NCBI GenBank assembly: GCA_027596035.1
Contig: JADGJA010000191.1
Span: 1-31,404, forward strand
Reading direction: 5' to 3'
DNA: 31,404 nucleotides
Source of the DNA: Thoreauomyces humboldtii
Taxonomy: Eukaryota; Chytridiomycota; Chytridiomycetes; Spizellomycetales; Powellomycetaceae
Of the stretch, positions 11,042 through 21,171 are shown one piece after another. The position numbers were made by a program, and so were the translations under genes. Positions within the stretch are counted from its first letter, which is position 1, and every line of letters begins with the position of its first letter. Under the pieces are notes generated by a model, which made no database searches, was not told the DNA's origin, and was given only the letters and a program-made list of their open reading frames with translations.

Positions 11042-13242
11042 GAAGAACGAGTGACAATGGCTTGGTGCCAGGTCGAAAATTGCAAAAAGCGCGTGGCGAT
11101 GCAAACTCTGTGAACCTTCGCAATGCACGCATCTCGCCAGGTGGTGGTGACCGTTCTCGGCGGCTTTCCCGTCCGGTAACGACAAGATGTCGTCCACGCT
11201 TCTAGTTTTCTGCAGAGTCTTCTGAAGAGTCTTCTGCAGTGAGTGTTGAGACAACGGGACGGGATCGGACCGAGCGAATCTCGATGGCGTGGAATTGGCT
11301 GTACACCGAGATTGCAAACGGCCCACAGCATCTAGCTGACGTATCTATCACAAACGTCGCAATGGCGTGCAGTAGTATGGTCTGGTAAAACACTCGATCA
11401 TTCCGCGAATGCAATCCCATTATTTCTTTGTGTCGTCTCGGCCATCTCGGTGGGCATGCGCACGGCAAGACCTTTTCCTGTGACCAGGGAGGAGGGACAG
11501 AAGCATACAAGTATGGTGCGGTGTATCATAAGTGCTAGATAGTAGGGCATAGATGCTAGTATGAACTTATAAAAAAGTCGAAACAGAAGCGTGTGGTATA
11601 ACTGTTTGGAGTTGTGCAAAAGGTCGAAATAAAAAAAGGAAGTCAACCGGAATTGAACCGGAAAACTATGTTATGGCCAGAGCCGGCGTTACCCGAAGAA
11701 CGGTTGGCTACGGGATGGGGGACATCTCCCTTGGGCCGTGATTTTCTCCCCGAGGGAACTACGTTTTGTCAGGATATTTATAACCGTAAATCAGAGCGTC
11801 CGGTTTTTTTCACCCCTGAGCGCGTTCTGGTTTGGTTGGTTGGTTCGTCCAAAAAACCAGCTAATGCGTGAGTCATCGTCACCTCTGCCCCTCTCCTCCC
11901 TCCTTCTCACCTTCTCCCCCCCTCTTTGTCCCCTGGTGATGTTGATTGACCCTCCTCCCTTCCTCCTTTGGTTTCCTACGTTGCTCCCTTTCCTCCTCGT
12001 CAAGCGTCTCGTCCCCCCTCCCCGCTGCGTTCCTCATTTTCCCACCGCTTCCGGCTTCTCGGGTATCAATTCCTCCACCCTTTTAACCTGTCCTCTCCCA
12101 CCTCATGCGATGCAAAGACGAACCCAAGCACAACCACTGTGAACTTGGGTTTCATGTCCCCTCCAGCAACGCTCTTCGTCCTTCCGCCTTCCTTCGCACT
12201 GGAATCCGTCCTCCAGTCGTCGATACAGCAAGTCTCGCGTTGGAGAGGTGCCGAGAACGGTATCGACTTACTGCCTAGGCCGGGGAGGAGACTGAGAAAT
12301 ACCATCCGGAAGGAACGCATAGGAAAATTCGCTTGTCGTGGGAAGCTCCCTTCGTCCGGAAGAACCTTCCTCAAGTCCGGTTTCGATTTGGACAAAATAA
12401 ATGCGAACAGCGACCCTCTTGCCACGGCTACCTTCCGACTCGAGCTGCAAGAACAGGAACGACACGATCGAAGGAGCGGGGAGGAATCGAAATCGTCGGA
12501 AGGGAGCCACCCAGTCGTGACAGGCTTCGACGAGTAAGAACGGATGGACCCAGGAACTAGGAAGAATAGCGACTCCTCCGCCCCGGCCGACCGGAATCAC
12601 GTTTCCCGATTCATCCCTTCGTCCTGCGAACAACCGACACGCAGTTTCATATGGAAAATCATGAGATGCAGAAGCCCGAGACAGCAGGGAGTAAAGTGAT
12701 GCCGAGAAAGAACGAGGCCCGGTGTGCATGGAGTTGTCGGCGTCCATGAAAACCTGCAACACTACCTCAACAGCCAGGGAGCCCGGCCTCTGACCCACAT
12801 CCGGACCGCCTCTCGAACCAGTTCCAGTCAATCCACACAAAGAGAAAGATGGCTTGAGCGCTGTTGAAAGGAGACGTCGATTCCTGTCTCGTATGTAATC
12901 CCGAAGAGGAGATCAAAGCTTGGCGACGGAAGAAAGGGTGGCAACCCGCGAGACAGGGGGAGGTTTACTTGCGTCGGAATCAACCGAGGTTCAGAATGCA
13001 GCTGTCAGAGGGGCATACCGGTGCGCTCCGGGAATACGTGGCACTGGCTGGCTGCTCGCTGTGGGGTGTTCCGTCGGCACGTAGCGGTGGTCAGGCAAGC
13101 GGTATGGTCCTGTACTCGTTGCGATTTTGGTCGGGGGGGTAACGGGACTTTGCAGCAAAGAAATAGCACAGCCACAAATGTCTCGCGCCTGTCAATTTGT
13201 CATTCCCCCATTGCACCTTCCCGTCTCGCCTCACTTTTCTCC

Positions 13243-14466
13243 ATGCAGTTGCGAGAATTGACCCTCATGTCAGACAGCAAGCATATCAACATGACCCGGA
13301 AGAAGCTGTTTCTCATAGGCCCAGGGTTCATTGGTGGCTCGCTTCTAGTCCGTCTGCGCCAGGCTCGCCCTGACCTCGACCTCAGTGCCCTGACGCGTCG
13401 GAACGACCAAGCCGACGAGTTGCGCGAGTTAGGGATCGAGCCCATCATTGGCGGTCTGGCCAATGCAGAGATCATCAAAAAGAACGTCGAGCTCTCGGAC
13501 ATCGTCATCCACACCGCCACCGCTGACGACGTTCCCAGCGCCTTGGCAGTTGTCGAGGGCATCACGCAGCGCGCTGACAAAACTCGAAGGATCATCTACA
13601 TCCACACCTCTGGCAACGACGAACTGGCACATTCGGCAAAGTCGCTCGTGGGCGCTTCCATCGAGGCTCGAACCCTTTCGGACGCTCAGGGCGACGAGGT
13701 CTTGGAGAATGGTCGCATCCAACCGGATGCAATGCATCGACAGGTGGACGGTCCCCTTCGCGAGCATCTCTTCAACCAGGACGCTGAGAAGAAGCACAAC
13801 GCCAGCACCGCCATCATGATGCCGCCTCTTATCTACGGCGTCGGTTCCAAACCCTGGGAACGCATCAGCATCCAGATTCCGCTTCTGGCGCGCACCATGA
13901 TCGCGAAAGGTCTCTTCACGCTCCCCCACGGGTTCGATGGCGCCTGGAACTCGGTGTGGGTGCATGACCTCGTCGAGACGTACCTCGTCCTTCTCGAGGA
14001 GCTGGAAGGTCACACCCCCGGCCAACCCCAACCGTCGCACTACCTCTTCCCCGCCGAGCCCGCGGTGGTCCCGTGGAAGGATGTGTTCGACGCCGTCGTG
14101 GAGACCCTGAAGAAGCACGGTGTGCATGGCGACGTCAGAGTGATCGATGACCGGAAAACGTTCGAGGCGTTGATCGCCGAAAGCGTCCCCGACTATGCTT
14201 CTGCATACGGACAGATCGTGTTCGGCAAGGATAACTCGTACACGCGCCCCGAGTGAGTTTTCCTCGATGTCTGTGATCTCTTTCTATATCTCGTTTTGTG
14301 ATGCTAATCTGTTATGTCACTACTTCTCTCTACTTGACAAACCCTTCATCCCAGCCGACTGCACGCTCGTGGCTTCAAGCATTCTTCCAAAGGCCCTGTC
14401 GACTCGATCCTGAAGGGCGGAGAACTCGACTTGCTGGTCAGAAAGGAGCTTGCGAGTGCTAAGTAG
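13243..14466 (+). CDS. NAD(P)-binding epimerase/NmrA-like protein (extended SDR)
   Basis: Exons 13243-14252 and 14355-14466 give 373 aa. A Rossmann glycine motif (LFLIGPGFIGGSLLVRL) lies near the N-terminus. An acidic or polar strand end (DLSALTRR) and an IVIHTATADD strand follow. MMPPLIYGVG matches the PxxIYG segment of extended SDRs, and WVHDLVETYLVLLEE matches the V-x-D-h-h segment after it. Family knowledge: such proteins are NAD(P)-dependent epimerases, dehydratases or reductases, or redox sensors without catalysis. I do not see a clear YxxxK pair, so catalysis is uncertain. Three in-frame starts are possible (13243, 13267, 13291); the last has the best context and would give 357 aa. The tail after the intron (LHARGFKHSSKGPVDSI) resembles the family's usual C-terminal segment. 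The substrate is unknown. Confidence 0.85.
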
Positions 14467-14893
14467 GATAGGGAGACCGAATATCGTCTGAGATGCATGG
14501 TTCAGCGGTGGGAGAGTAGTGCATGGGATTCGACGTGGGGATGCAGTGTCGCTTGCGGTGCAGTTTCGCTAGCAGGAAGTTGAAGGCCACGTACTGTAGT
14601 ATCTTTCTGTACAAAAGCACCGGTTCAACTAATGACATGAGAGACGCAACGACGATGAGTGGGATCATGGAGCGGATCTAGGGTTCATACCAGCCGAGCC
14701 CTGCGTTTCTTATCTGGATGGGGATGAGAGTTCCGATGATCCTGTACATAGGTACTTGATCCTATCCAAAAGCTCAAATGGCGGCGCTGTCATTGCGTGA
14801 GTCATCCCCATTTCCCCCCCACCAACACACACACTCATCAGGGCATGTTCAACCGGTCCACCGCTGCTATTACCTCCGAGCTAAAAGCATCAG
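14467..14893. other. intergenic stretch after the SDR gene
   Basis: This holds the 3' flank of the SDR gene. A CAGCATCATC-type or TATA-type signal is not evident. A CA-rich run sits near 14822-14833. No open frame of protein-like quality is seen. Confidence 0.4.
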
Positions 14894-15408
14894 CTAACGT
14901 CGCCGTATCAGCCGTTCAACAACCGACCTTCTTTCGGCTAAGCGGGATCGCCTGGGATTTGCCCGTCCTTTCTTCGAAAAACTCAGCTCATGTTTCATAA
15001 CAAAGATTGTTCGAAAAGCTAAAGATCCTCGGCTGAGAACCCTTTTACGATGCCTTGCACGGGCGGGTAGGTGTACAACCTTTTCAAGCTCAGGCGGCCG
15101 ACGAGTCGAGCTTTCTGCTGCCAACGGGACCAGCGGCCCTCCCTCCATGGCAGCGGTGACGGCCTCTTCGAGTCCGTGTCTCAGCCTTTCCATGGACCAC
15201 ATCATGGGACACCATCGGAAGAGGTCTCCGGAGTGTTCGGTGATTGGCCAGAAGTAGTTGTGGGAGGCATCGCAGTAGATCGGGAGAAGACGTTCCTTGA
15301 AGTCGGCAGCGATCTTCCCTGTCATGGCTTTCCCGCGCATCGTGAGTCATGTCCCAGGTAGAAGGTTCCCACACTTACACTTATCAGCCCAGTGACGGAA
15401 TCACTCAT
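14894..15408 (-). CDS. possible gene of unknown function beside the assembly gap
   Basis: A minus-strand frame ending at 14894 contains a protein-like stretch: KIAADFKERLLPIYCDASHN, then YFWPITEHSGDLFRWCPMMW, then SMERLRHGLEEAVTAAMEGG. Aromatic and Cys/Trp content suggests a folded domain. A 5' exon could begin at ATG 15408 (MSDSVTGLI), with a donor at 15380 (GTGTAAG, phase 1) and acceptors near 15316-15329. The exact join is not settled. A second protein-like frame (ANRRQERYDVGSKEMQRLPW, about 15470-15535) lies upstream on the same strand, but I could not join it without a stop codon. The last 40 residues are basic and may be an unrecognised intron. The family is not recognised. The gap at 15658 may hide the true 5' end. 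Confidence 0.35.
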
Positions 15409-15657
15409 CTGAACCCATCCCATCCCAACCAACAACCCCGGAAGGAGCATACCTTGTTTCGCCAATCGCAACACCCCACGGCAACCGCTGCATCTCTTTG
15501 CTCCCCACATCATAGCGCTCCTGCCGGCGGTTCGCCTCACCAAAACCAACCACTGACAAAGGGGGGGGGGGGGGCCCGGATACCGGCGCCACAACCAACA
15601 AAGGCACCCCCCACGCGTGGGTATCGCCCACGATAATTGCCAATGCGGACCGCCCCG

Positions 15658-15667
15658 NNNNNNNNNN
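15658..15667. other. assembly gap (10 N) flanked by G and C runs
   Basis: Ten Ns follow CCGCCCCG and precede a run of about eleven Cs. A run of more than ten Gs also lies about 90 bases upstream (about 15559-15573). The real distance across the gap is unknown. Homopolymer errors around it may shift reading frames in the doubtful minus-strand gene. Confidence 0.95.
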
Positions 15668-15714
15668 CCCCCCCCCCCGGGCGGGCGTGCCGCCTGGGTT
15701 CCGTCGCGACAACC

Positions 15715-18700
15715 ATGCTAGTGACCACCCAAGCTTGGGTTTCGGCCTCGCTTCTTGCGACTTCGGTCCTCGCAGCCTCGTCTCAACTCGGAGACGCATC
15801 CTTCACCTCGCTCGATCTGTCCGCCAGTGACAATTCTGTCTGCCGCAACTTCGGCACCCCCTCCTCCGCCGCTGGGTGGTGTGACTGTCCCGTCGGGTTT
15901 GGAAATCCTGATTGCGGAAGTCCTCGTACGTCAGCTTGATCGCGTAGATGTGGGGAAGAGGTTTTGTATCTGAATCTGTCTTTTGCTTGCAGTGTGTGAT
16001 TCGCCTGCTACCAGCAACCGTCACGTAAGAACGACACCGAGTTGTCAATGTACAGATGGATGGTCCGGGATCAACTGCAACGGTTTGTTAGGTTTTGGGG
16101 GGGCGGACAATTTTGCTGATGATGGCTGATGGGCAGTTTGTCATAGTGTGCATGCGGGATGATGTTTGCGGGTCAATATATCCGCCTCGTTACGGGAACG
16201 ACGCTGCCAATCCGGTCGACACTGCCGTTTGCTATCAAAGCGTACGACCCGTCAACAATACGAATTACCTTCAGTGCGAGGTTACGAGTGAGTCTTGTTT
16301 TCTTACGCGATGCTGATTCCACCGAGCACTGAAACTCTCTCAGATAAGGCAATCAAGGATGTTCTCGAAGGGAAAAGGGCTGACATCACTTACACATGCG
16401 ACAAGCCTTCATCCGAATGTCAGTTCCAGTTTTGGATTGATGAACTGGAAAGCTTTTACTGTCAGCTCAGCGAATGTCAGTCCACGCAGGGTACGTAGAG
16501 GTCTAATGGTTTTCCTACTTCTACCAAGCTCAGTGGCTTACATGACTTGGCTTTCAAAGAGCATGTGAACGGCGCCGATCGATCGATCATGAAGACCTCC
16601 ATCACGTGCGACAAGATGAACTGCAGTTGCTTTCCCAACCGTCTCCTCTGTGGCTTGGGATCCGGTCCCGACCTTACAGAGTGGTTCGATTCGGACGACC
16701 CACAAGATGGTGGCCCCGTTGGCCCCGGAACTCTTCAGTGCACGGAAGGCACTCCCCGCCCCGGGGAACTTCCCGAACGGACCTGCAGCTTCTCAGAAAA
16801 GCGCATGAACGAGGCCCTCATCATCCCTCTTTTCGGAGACCCCGATATCCAACTCTCATGTCCCGTCGCTGGAGAGTGCATGTACGCCAGCGCCGTTCCG
16901 CTGCCAACCGCTCCTTCGGGAAGCAGGTTCAGCACCGCGTTCATCGTCCTCATGTCCGTAGCCGCGGGCGTCCTCGTCCTCGGCATCCTCGGTGCACTCT
17001 ACTGGGCTCGAAACCAGGGCAACCCGGATCTTCAACGCATGTACGCCACGATCGAAGGCGCTGGGGAAAGTCCCGGTCCCGCCGGAGAGCCCGAAGGGCA
17101 CCAGGGATGGAGGGCGAACATGATGGACCATCACGTTCCGTCCCAGATCATGTTCAGGGATATCACCTACGTCATCGATTCTCCTGTCGGTGCACGAGGC
17201 TTCCCGTTCGGCGCTCGTCCCTCCGTGCAGCTGGCTGGCGGGGAGTCCTTGCCGATCCTGAACGGCATACAGGGTATCGCGGAAGCTGGAGAGGTCCTGG
17301 CCGTCATGGGTGGCTCGGGTGCAGGAAAAACGACGTTTTTGGACATATTAGCCAAGCGAAACAAGAAGGGAATCGTCACGGGAGATATCCTCGTCAACGG
17401 TAACTTTATGGATGACAACCAATATCGATCGATCATTGGGTAGGGCGAAGACGTCAGGGCGTTTGAGGAAGAGTGATCAGTAGCTGACTGTTTCCGCAGA
17501 TACGTAGACCAGGAAGATACACTCCTGCCTACCTTAACCGTGTATGAAACTGTTCTGTTCTCCGCAAAGCTCCGCCTGCCATCCTACATGCCTATGAAGG
17601 AAAAGGAAGGCCGTGTCATGGAGACACTGATGGAACTCGGGATACTTCACATCGCAAACCGCCGCATCGGAACCACTGGCGAGCGAGGCATCAGTGGAGG
17701 CGAGAAGCGTCGCGTCTCGATTGCTTGTGAACTTGTCACGGGCCCTAGCATTTTGTTCTTGGACGAGCCTACAAGCGGTGCGTAAAACTGGTCGAAAGAT
17801 GCAACCAGACTCGAGGCACAATCGCTGATTTTCTTTTTAGGTCTCGATGCTTTTAATGCTTTCAACGTCATCGAATCGCTGGTCAATTTGGCTAGAACGT
17901 ATCGCCGCACTGTGATCCTGACCATCCACCAACCGCGCTCCAACATCTTTGCTCTCTTTGACAAACTATTACTTCTTGCGAAAGGACGGGTCGTCTATTC
18001 GGGACCCGCCCAGGAAGAGTGTCGCGAGTGCTTCGAGGAGCAAGGCTTTGTTTGTCCCAAGGGCTTTAACATGGCGGACTATCTGGGTACGTCGCACTTG
18101 CTCTAACTTCTAATAAGCGACACTTGCTCACCACTACTGGTTTTGCACGTGTAGTTGATCTGACGATGCACGTGGCTCAGGAAAATGTCGGCGGTACTTC
18201 CGGCGCAGCGAGCGATACTTCCATATCCATCAATGGCCTCGCGAGTCCAAACGATTCTTCCCGTCATGTCAGTCCTCGCCCCTCGAAAGACACCGTCTCT
18301 TCCGACATCTCCACAACCACGGAATCTGGGCATAATGGTTCCCCACCAGCTACCGAGGAGTTGCGCCCTTTGTTGCCCCTGCCCAACGAGAACGGCGGCA
18401 CCATTGGCCGCGCCGCTGGTTACAACCTTCGACTCCCGAATCAGACGCCTTTGTCGTCTCGTCGTGCTTCCGTTATGCCCGGCACGGTTCGGGAGCACCT
18501 CAGAGTGCTGGTAGATGGATACTCGGATTCCCGCATCGGAGAAGACATCGCACGTGTCCTTCATGACGCCGTTCAAGCTGCCACCGAGCGCGCGCAAGGT
18601 CCACTACGTAACGGACAATCCGAAGCAAGCCTGACGTCGCAGGTCAGCCGTCTGCTCCACACCACAAGCATCGTCAACTCCCGGCAGAGCGGAGCTGGGG

Positions 18701-19673
18701 TTGGACAGCAGTTCCTGCTCCTCTCCCAACGGACGGTCAAGAACCTTTACCGCAACCCTTATCTCCTCGTCACGCATTACCTCATCTCGGTCTTGGTTGC
18801 CTTCGCTCTCGGCATGCTGTTCTACCATCTGGATCTCAGCCTGAGCGGGTTCCAAAACAGGATGGGATCCCTGTTTTTCATCTGCGCCGTCTTCGGTTTC
18901 GGATGTCTGAGCTCCATGATGGTCTTCGCGGCAGAAAGGGTCGTTTTCGTCAGGGAGCGCGCGGGAGGTTATTACAGCCCGGGAGTTTACTTTGTCGCAA
19001 AAGTAAGTGGCAATAGGCTGTCCTGACTCGGCCTCTTTGTGCTGACGCCACGCTGCATCCCTCTTTTCTCCCGTCAGGTTCTCTTCGATCTCATACCCCT
19101 GCGAACCGTGCCCCCACTTATCCTTGGCCTCATCTCGTACAACATGATCGGCCTCCGAGCCGATGACTCGACCTTCCTGCTAAAGTTCCTCCTCGTCCTC
19201 GTCCTCTTCAACCTGGCAGCCGCTTCCGCCTGTCTGGCCATATCGATCGTCATCTCGGATTCGGCCGTAGCGACCCTCGTGGCCACCCTCGTCATCCTGT
19301 TTGAGATGCTCTTCGGCGGCATGTTGCTCAACAAGAACGGACTCGGGTGGCTGGGACGCAAGGTCTGCGAGGCGAGTTTCTTCAACGCTGGATGGGAGGC
19401 CCTCATGGTCAACGAGGTTAAAGGGTTGATGCTCCTGGAGAGGAAGTTTGGGCTGGAGATAAAGGTGAGTGGAAGGCAAACATCGCAAGATTACATTCAG
19501 AATATCTGAGAAAAAAAAACACTTTCTAGGTTCCCGGAGCCCTCATCCTCCAAACGTTCGGACTGGACGCGAACGGATACTGGAAGGACGTCTCACGTCT
19601 CGTCACCATGATCGCCGTGTTCCTGGCCATCGGCATGGTCTGGTTGGTCGCCGTCGTCAAGGAACGACGATAG
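15715..19673 (+). CDS. ADP1: ABCG half-size transporter with EGF-like ectodomain (ADP1-like)
   Basis: Ten exons (15715-15925, 15993-16082, 16147-16287, 16344-16490, 16560-17439, 17500-17777, 17841-18086, 18155-19002, 19078-19464, 19530-19673) give 1123 aa. A signal peptide opens the protein. A Cys-rich ectodomain with EGF-like signatures ([27 protein letters not shown]) reaches about residue 320. A membrane helix follows at about 321-345 ([20 protein letters not shown]). The nucleotide-binding domain has Walker [10 protein letters not shown] (about 447), signature ISGGEKRR (about 554), Walker [11 protein letters not shown] (about 575) and H-loop TIHQPR (about 612). A Ser/Pro-rich linker of roughly 190 residues leads to the C-terminal membrane domain (about 865-1120), ending VAVVKERR. 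The order NBD-TMD and the EGF-like front are those of yeast Adp1. The substrate is unknown. The start is 47 bases after the assembly gap, so further upstream sequence cannot be excluded. Confidence 0.9.
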
Positions 19674-20108
19674 AACCGAAATTTCGAACCTCATCTCGGT
19701 GTCCCCTCCCCCACATCCTTTACCCCTCTCAGTCTGTCACGTCGTCTTACTATACGACAATATCATACCACGCTCCGCTTGGGTCTGGGCCTTTCTGATG
19801 TCGGTTTTTTTTTCGGGTTTCTCCCGTACCAGGTTGTCTCTCGCTGGTTCGGGAGACAGAAGACCTCGCGCGTAATGCGTCAGCAGAAAAAAATGTCAGC
19901 GACGCCAGGCTTGTCCGTCCGACTCTTTCGACAAGGCCCACTGGACCGACCAAAAAAAAAAAGATGCGGGGCTGTCACCTGTGTGACTACAGGTGTCTTG
20001 GTTGTACCTTGAAAAACTCAAAAACGCATTTACCTTAAAGGTTCGGCGGTCAAGACTCAAGGGAGAAAAAAAAAACCCTTGGGAAAAGAGAAAGGAGCGT
20101 TACGCTGC

Positions 20109-20116
20109 TACCGGTA
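20109..20116. promoter_or_regulatory. TACCGGTA palindrome in a GTAC-rich cluster
   Basis: This third copy of the palindrome is extended to TACCGGTACCGGT. It lies 500 bases upstream of the cysteine-rich secreted protein and is followed by four more GTAC words within 75 bases. Confidence 0.35.
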
Positions 20117-20503
20117 CCGGTGCTGTCTGTACAGCCCGCACCCGACGGCGTGGGCGGAAAAGGAGTGTACACAGTACAGTACCCCACAACGGTGCGTGCA
20201 ACAGGCTTTCGAAATTCAGTTTTCTTTTTTCTTTGCCTCTGACAGGCATCACATCACACACACAGGCCTCTCCATTTTTTCTTTTTTCTCTGTTCTTCGC
20301 TCTTCGCTCTCTCTCGTCGGGACCGTCCATGAGGGGTGGTGCGGTACCGTACCGTAGGCCTCCTCCGAGTCTTTTCGCTTTGCTCGTCCATGACCATCGC
20401 GCAGAGCGTGGAAGCTGTGCCTTTCTTCAGTTCCATGTCCATCTAGAGCGTCGACGCCGAGAAAAGAAAATGCTCGTTCGACGCCCTATTGTACTGAATA
20501 AGC

Positions 20504-20510
20504 TATAAAA
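20504..20510 (+). promoter_or_regulatory. TATA box of the cysteine-rich secreted protein gene
   Basis: TATAAAA lies 104 bases upstream of the ATG at 20614, followed by a CT-rich stretch where transcription probably starts. This is the clearest promoter element in the window. Confidence 0.65.
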
Positions 20511-20613
20511 GTGCTGGAAGGGTTCCTGTTCCCGTTCTCGCTATCACTCTCCCTTCTCTCTCACATCGCACCCAAAACACTTTGTCCCGCCCATCCCATT
20601 AAAATCTCCAGTC

Positions 20614-21171
20614 ATGCACTTCACCAAGATCGTCATCGCTGTCGCTTCTCTCCTCGCCATCTCCGTCTCGGCAGCTCCCGCCGCTGCCGCCGGCAAGACC
20701 GTCCTCGACGGAACCCACGACATCTGCAAGTCGTGCTGCGCTACGAAGTTCACGACTGCCGAATGCAAAGGCATCGCCTGCCTCTGGTGCGCTCCCGACG
20801 CCGCTCCCGTCCCCGCTCCTGCTCCTGCGCCCGTCGCTACCGACATCTGCGGCAAGTGCTGTGCGAACGGCTTTTCGACTTCGGACTGCAAGAACGTCGC
20901 CTGTCTGATGTGCCCCAAGGGCACCGTCGCTGCCCCGGTTCCCGCTGCCACTCCCGTCCCCGTCATCACCGATGTCTGCGCCTCGTGCTGCGCAACCGGA
21001 TTCGCCGGCGACCAGTGCAAGTCCGTCAAATGCCTCTGGTGCCCCCCTGCCGCTTCCGCCAAGCCCAAGCCTGTCGCAGACATCTGCGGCAAGTGCTGTG
21101 CCAACGGGTTCTCCACCTCGGACTGCAAGGGCGTCGCTTGCTTGATGTGTCCCAAGGTCGTCGCCGCTTGA
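20614..21171 (+). CDS. secreted protein of four six-cysteine modules
   Basis: A single exon encodes 185 aa. A signal peptide (MHFTKIVIAVASLLAISVSA) is followed by an Ala-rich stretch and four modules. Each fits D-[IV]-C-x2-C-C-A-x7-C-x4-C-L-[WM]-C, so C-x2-CC-x8-C-x4-C-x2-C, giving 24 cysteines in all. Modules 1 and 3 end CLWC; modules 2 and 4 end CLMC and share DICGKCCANGFSTSDCK. Linkers are Ala/Pro/Val-rich, so the protein is probably beads on a string. The start is certain: good context, signal peptide, TATA box 104 bases upstream. I do not recognise the module; it is not a CFEM (eight Cys). Even cysteine number per module suits three disulfides, but metal binding through the CC and CxxC groups is also possible. 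It could be a wall protein, a surface-active protein or a secreted effector. Confidence 0.9.
   Translation: MHFTKIVIAVASLLAISVSAAPAAAAGKTVLDGTHDICKSCCATKFTTAECKGIACLWCAPDAAPVPAPAPAPVATDICGKCCANGFSTSDCKNVACLMCPKGTVAAPVPAATPVPVITDVCASCCATGFAGDQCKSVKCLWCPPAASAKPKPVADICGKCCANGFSTSDCKGVACLMCPKVVAA

Larger units (their letters stand above)
10376..13242. other. long stretch without a confident gene
   Basis: These 2.87 kb follow the low-complexity gene and precede the SDR gene. Contents: a TACCGGTA palindrome at 10870-10877; a TATA box (TATAAAA, 11035-11041) on the + strand with no good open frame after it; a tRNA-like T-arm followed by a T-run on the minus strand (11631-11713); and a strongly pyrimidine-rich tract on the + strand (about 11878-12050). 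After that tract an open frame on + could start at 12154 (MSPPATLFVLPPSFALES) and end at 12537, and a 190-aa frame lies opposite on the minus strand (12268-12840). Neither shows a domain or a convincing intron structure. One small unannotated gene or non-coding transcript is possible here. Confidence 0.4.
19674..20613 (+). promoter_or_regulatory. ABCG 3' flank and promoter of the cysteine-rich gene
   Basis: This 940-base stretch carries several A-runs and T-runs, a GTAC-rich cluster at 20109-20185 (TACCGGTA, CTGTAC, GTGTACAC, AGTACAGTAC), a second cluster GGTACCGTACCG at 20343-20354, a TATA box at 20504 and a pyrimidine-rich leader (20530-20575). The TATA box plus CT-rich leader suggests a strongly expressed downstream gene. 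Open frames here are low complexity and not supported. Confidence 0.6.

Noticed and set aside
11631..11713. Possible tRNA-Met on the minus strand: T-arm-like CCGG-TTCAATT-CCGG, a CAT in a loop ending ATAA, and a T-run after the 3' end
   Set aside because: The would-be 3' acceptor strand TGACTTC has no complementary 5' strand upstream, the D-arm does not pair, and the anticodon stem has a mismatch with C at position 33. At best it is a decayed relic.
12268..12840. 190-codon minus frame in the gene-poor stretch
   Set aside because: It overlaps an equally long + frame, has no domain or splice support, and stop codons are rare in this GC-rich DNA.
13021..13242. 5' extension of the SDR frame to 13021
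   Set aside because: The frame opens without an ATG, and the residues before 13243 do not resemble the family N-terminus, which begins shortly before the glycine motif.
15401..15799. Minus-strand frame reading across the N gap
   Set aside because: Part of it is made of N codons and homopolymer-coded Pro, and its possible splice to the downstream frame meets a stop codon at once.
16024..16064. GTAAGA..ACAG intron within the EGF-like region of the ABC transporter
   Set aside because: Reading through gives [12 protein letters not shown], a textbook EGF-like segment in frame; splicing would remove half of it.
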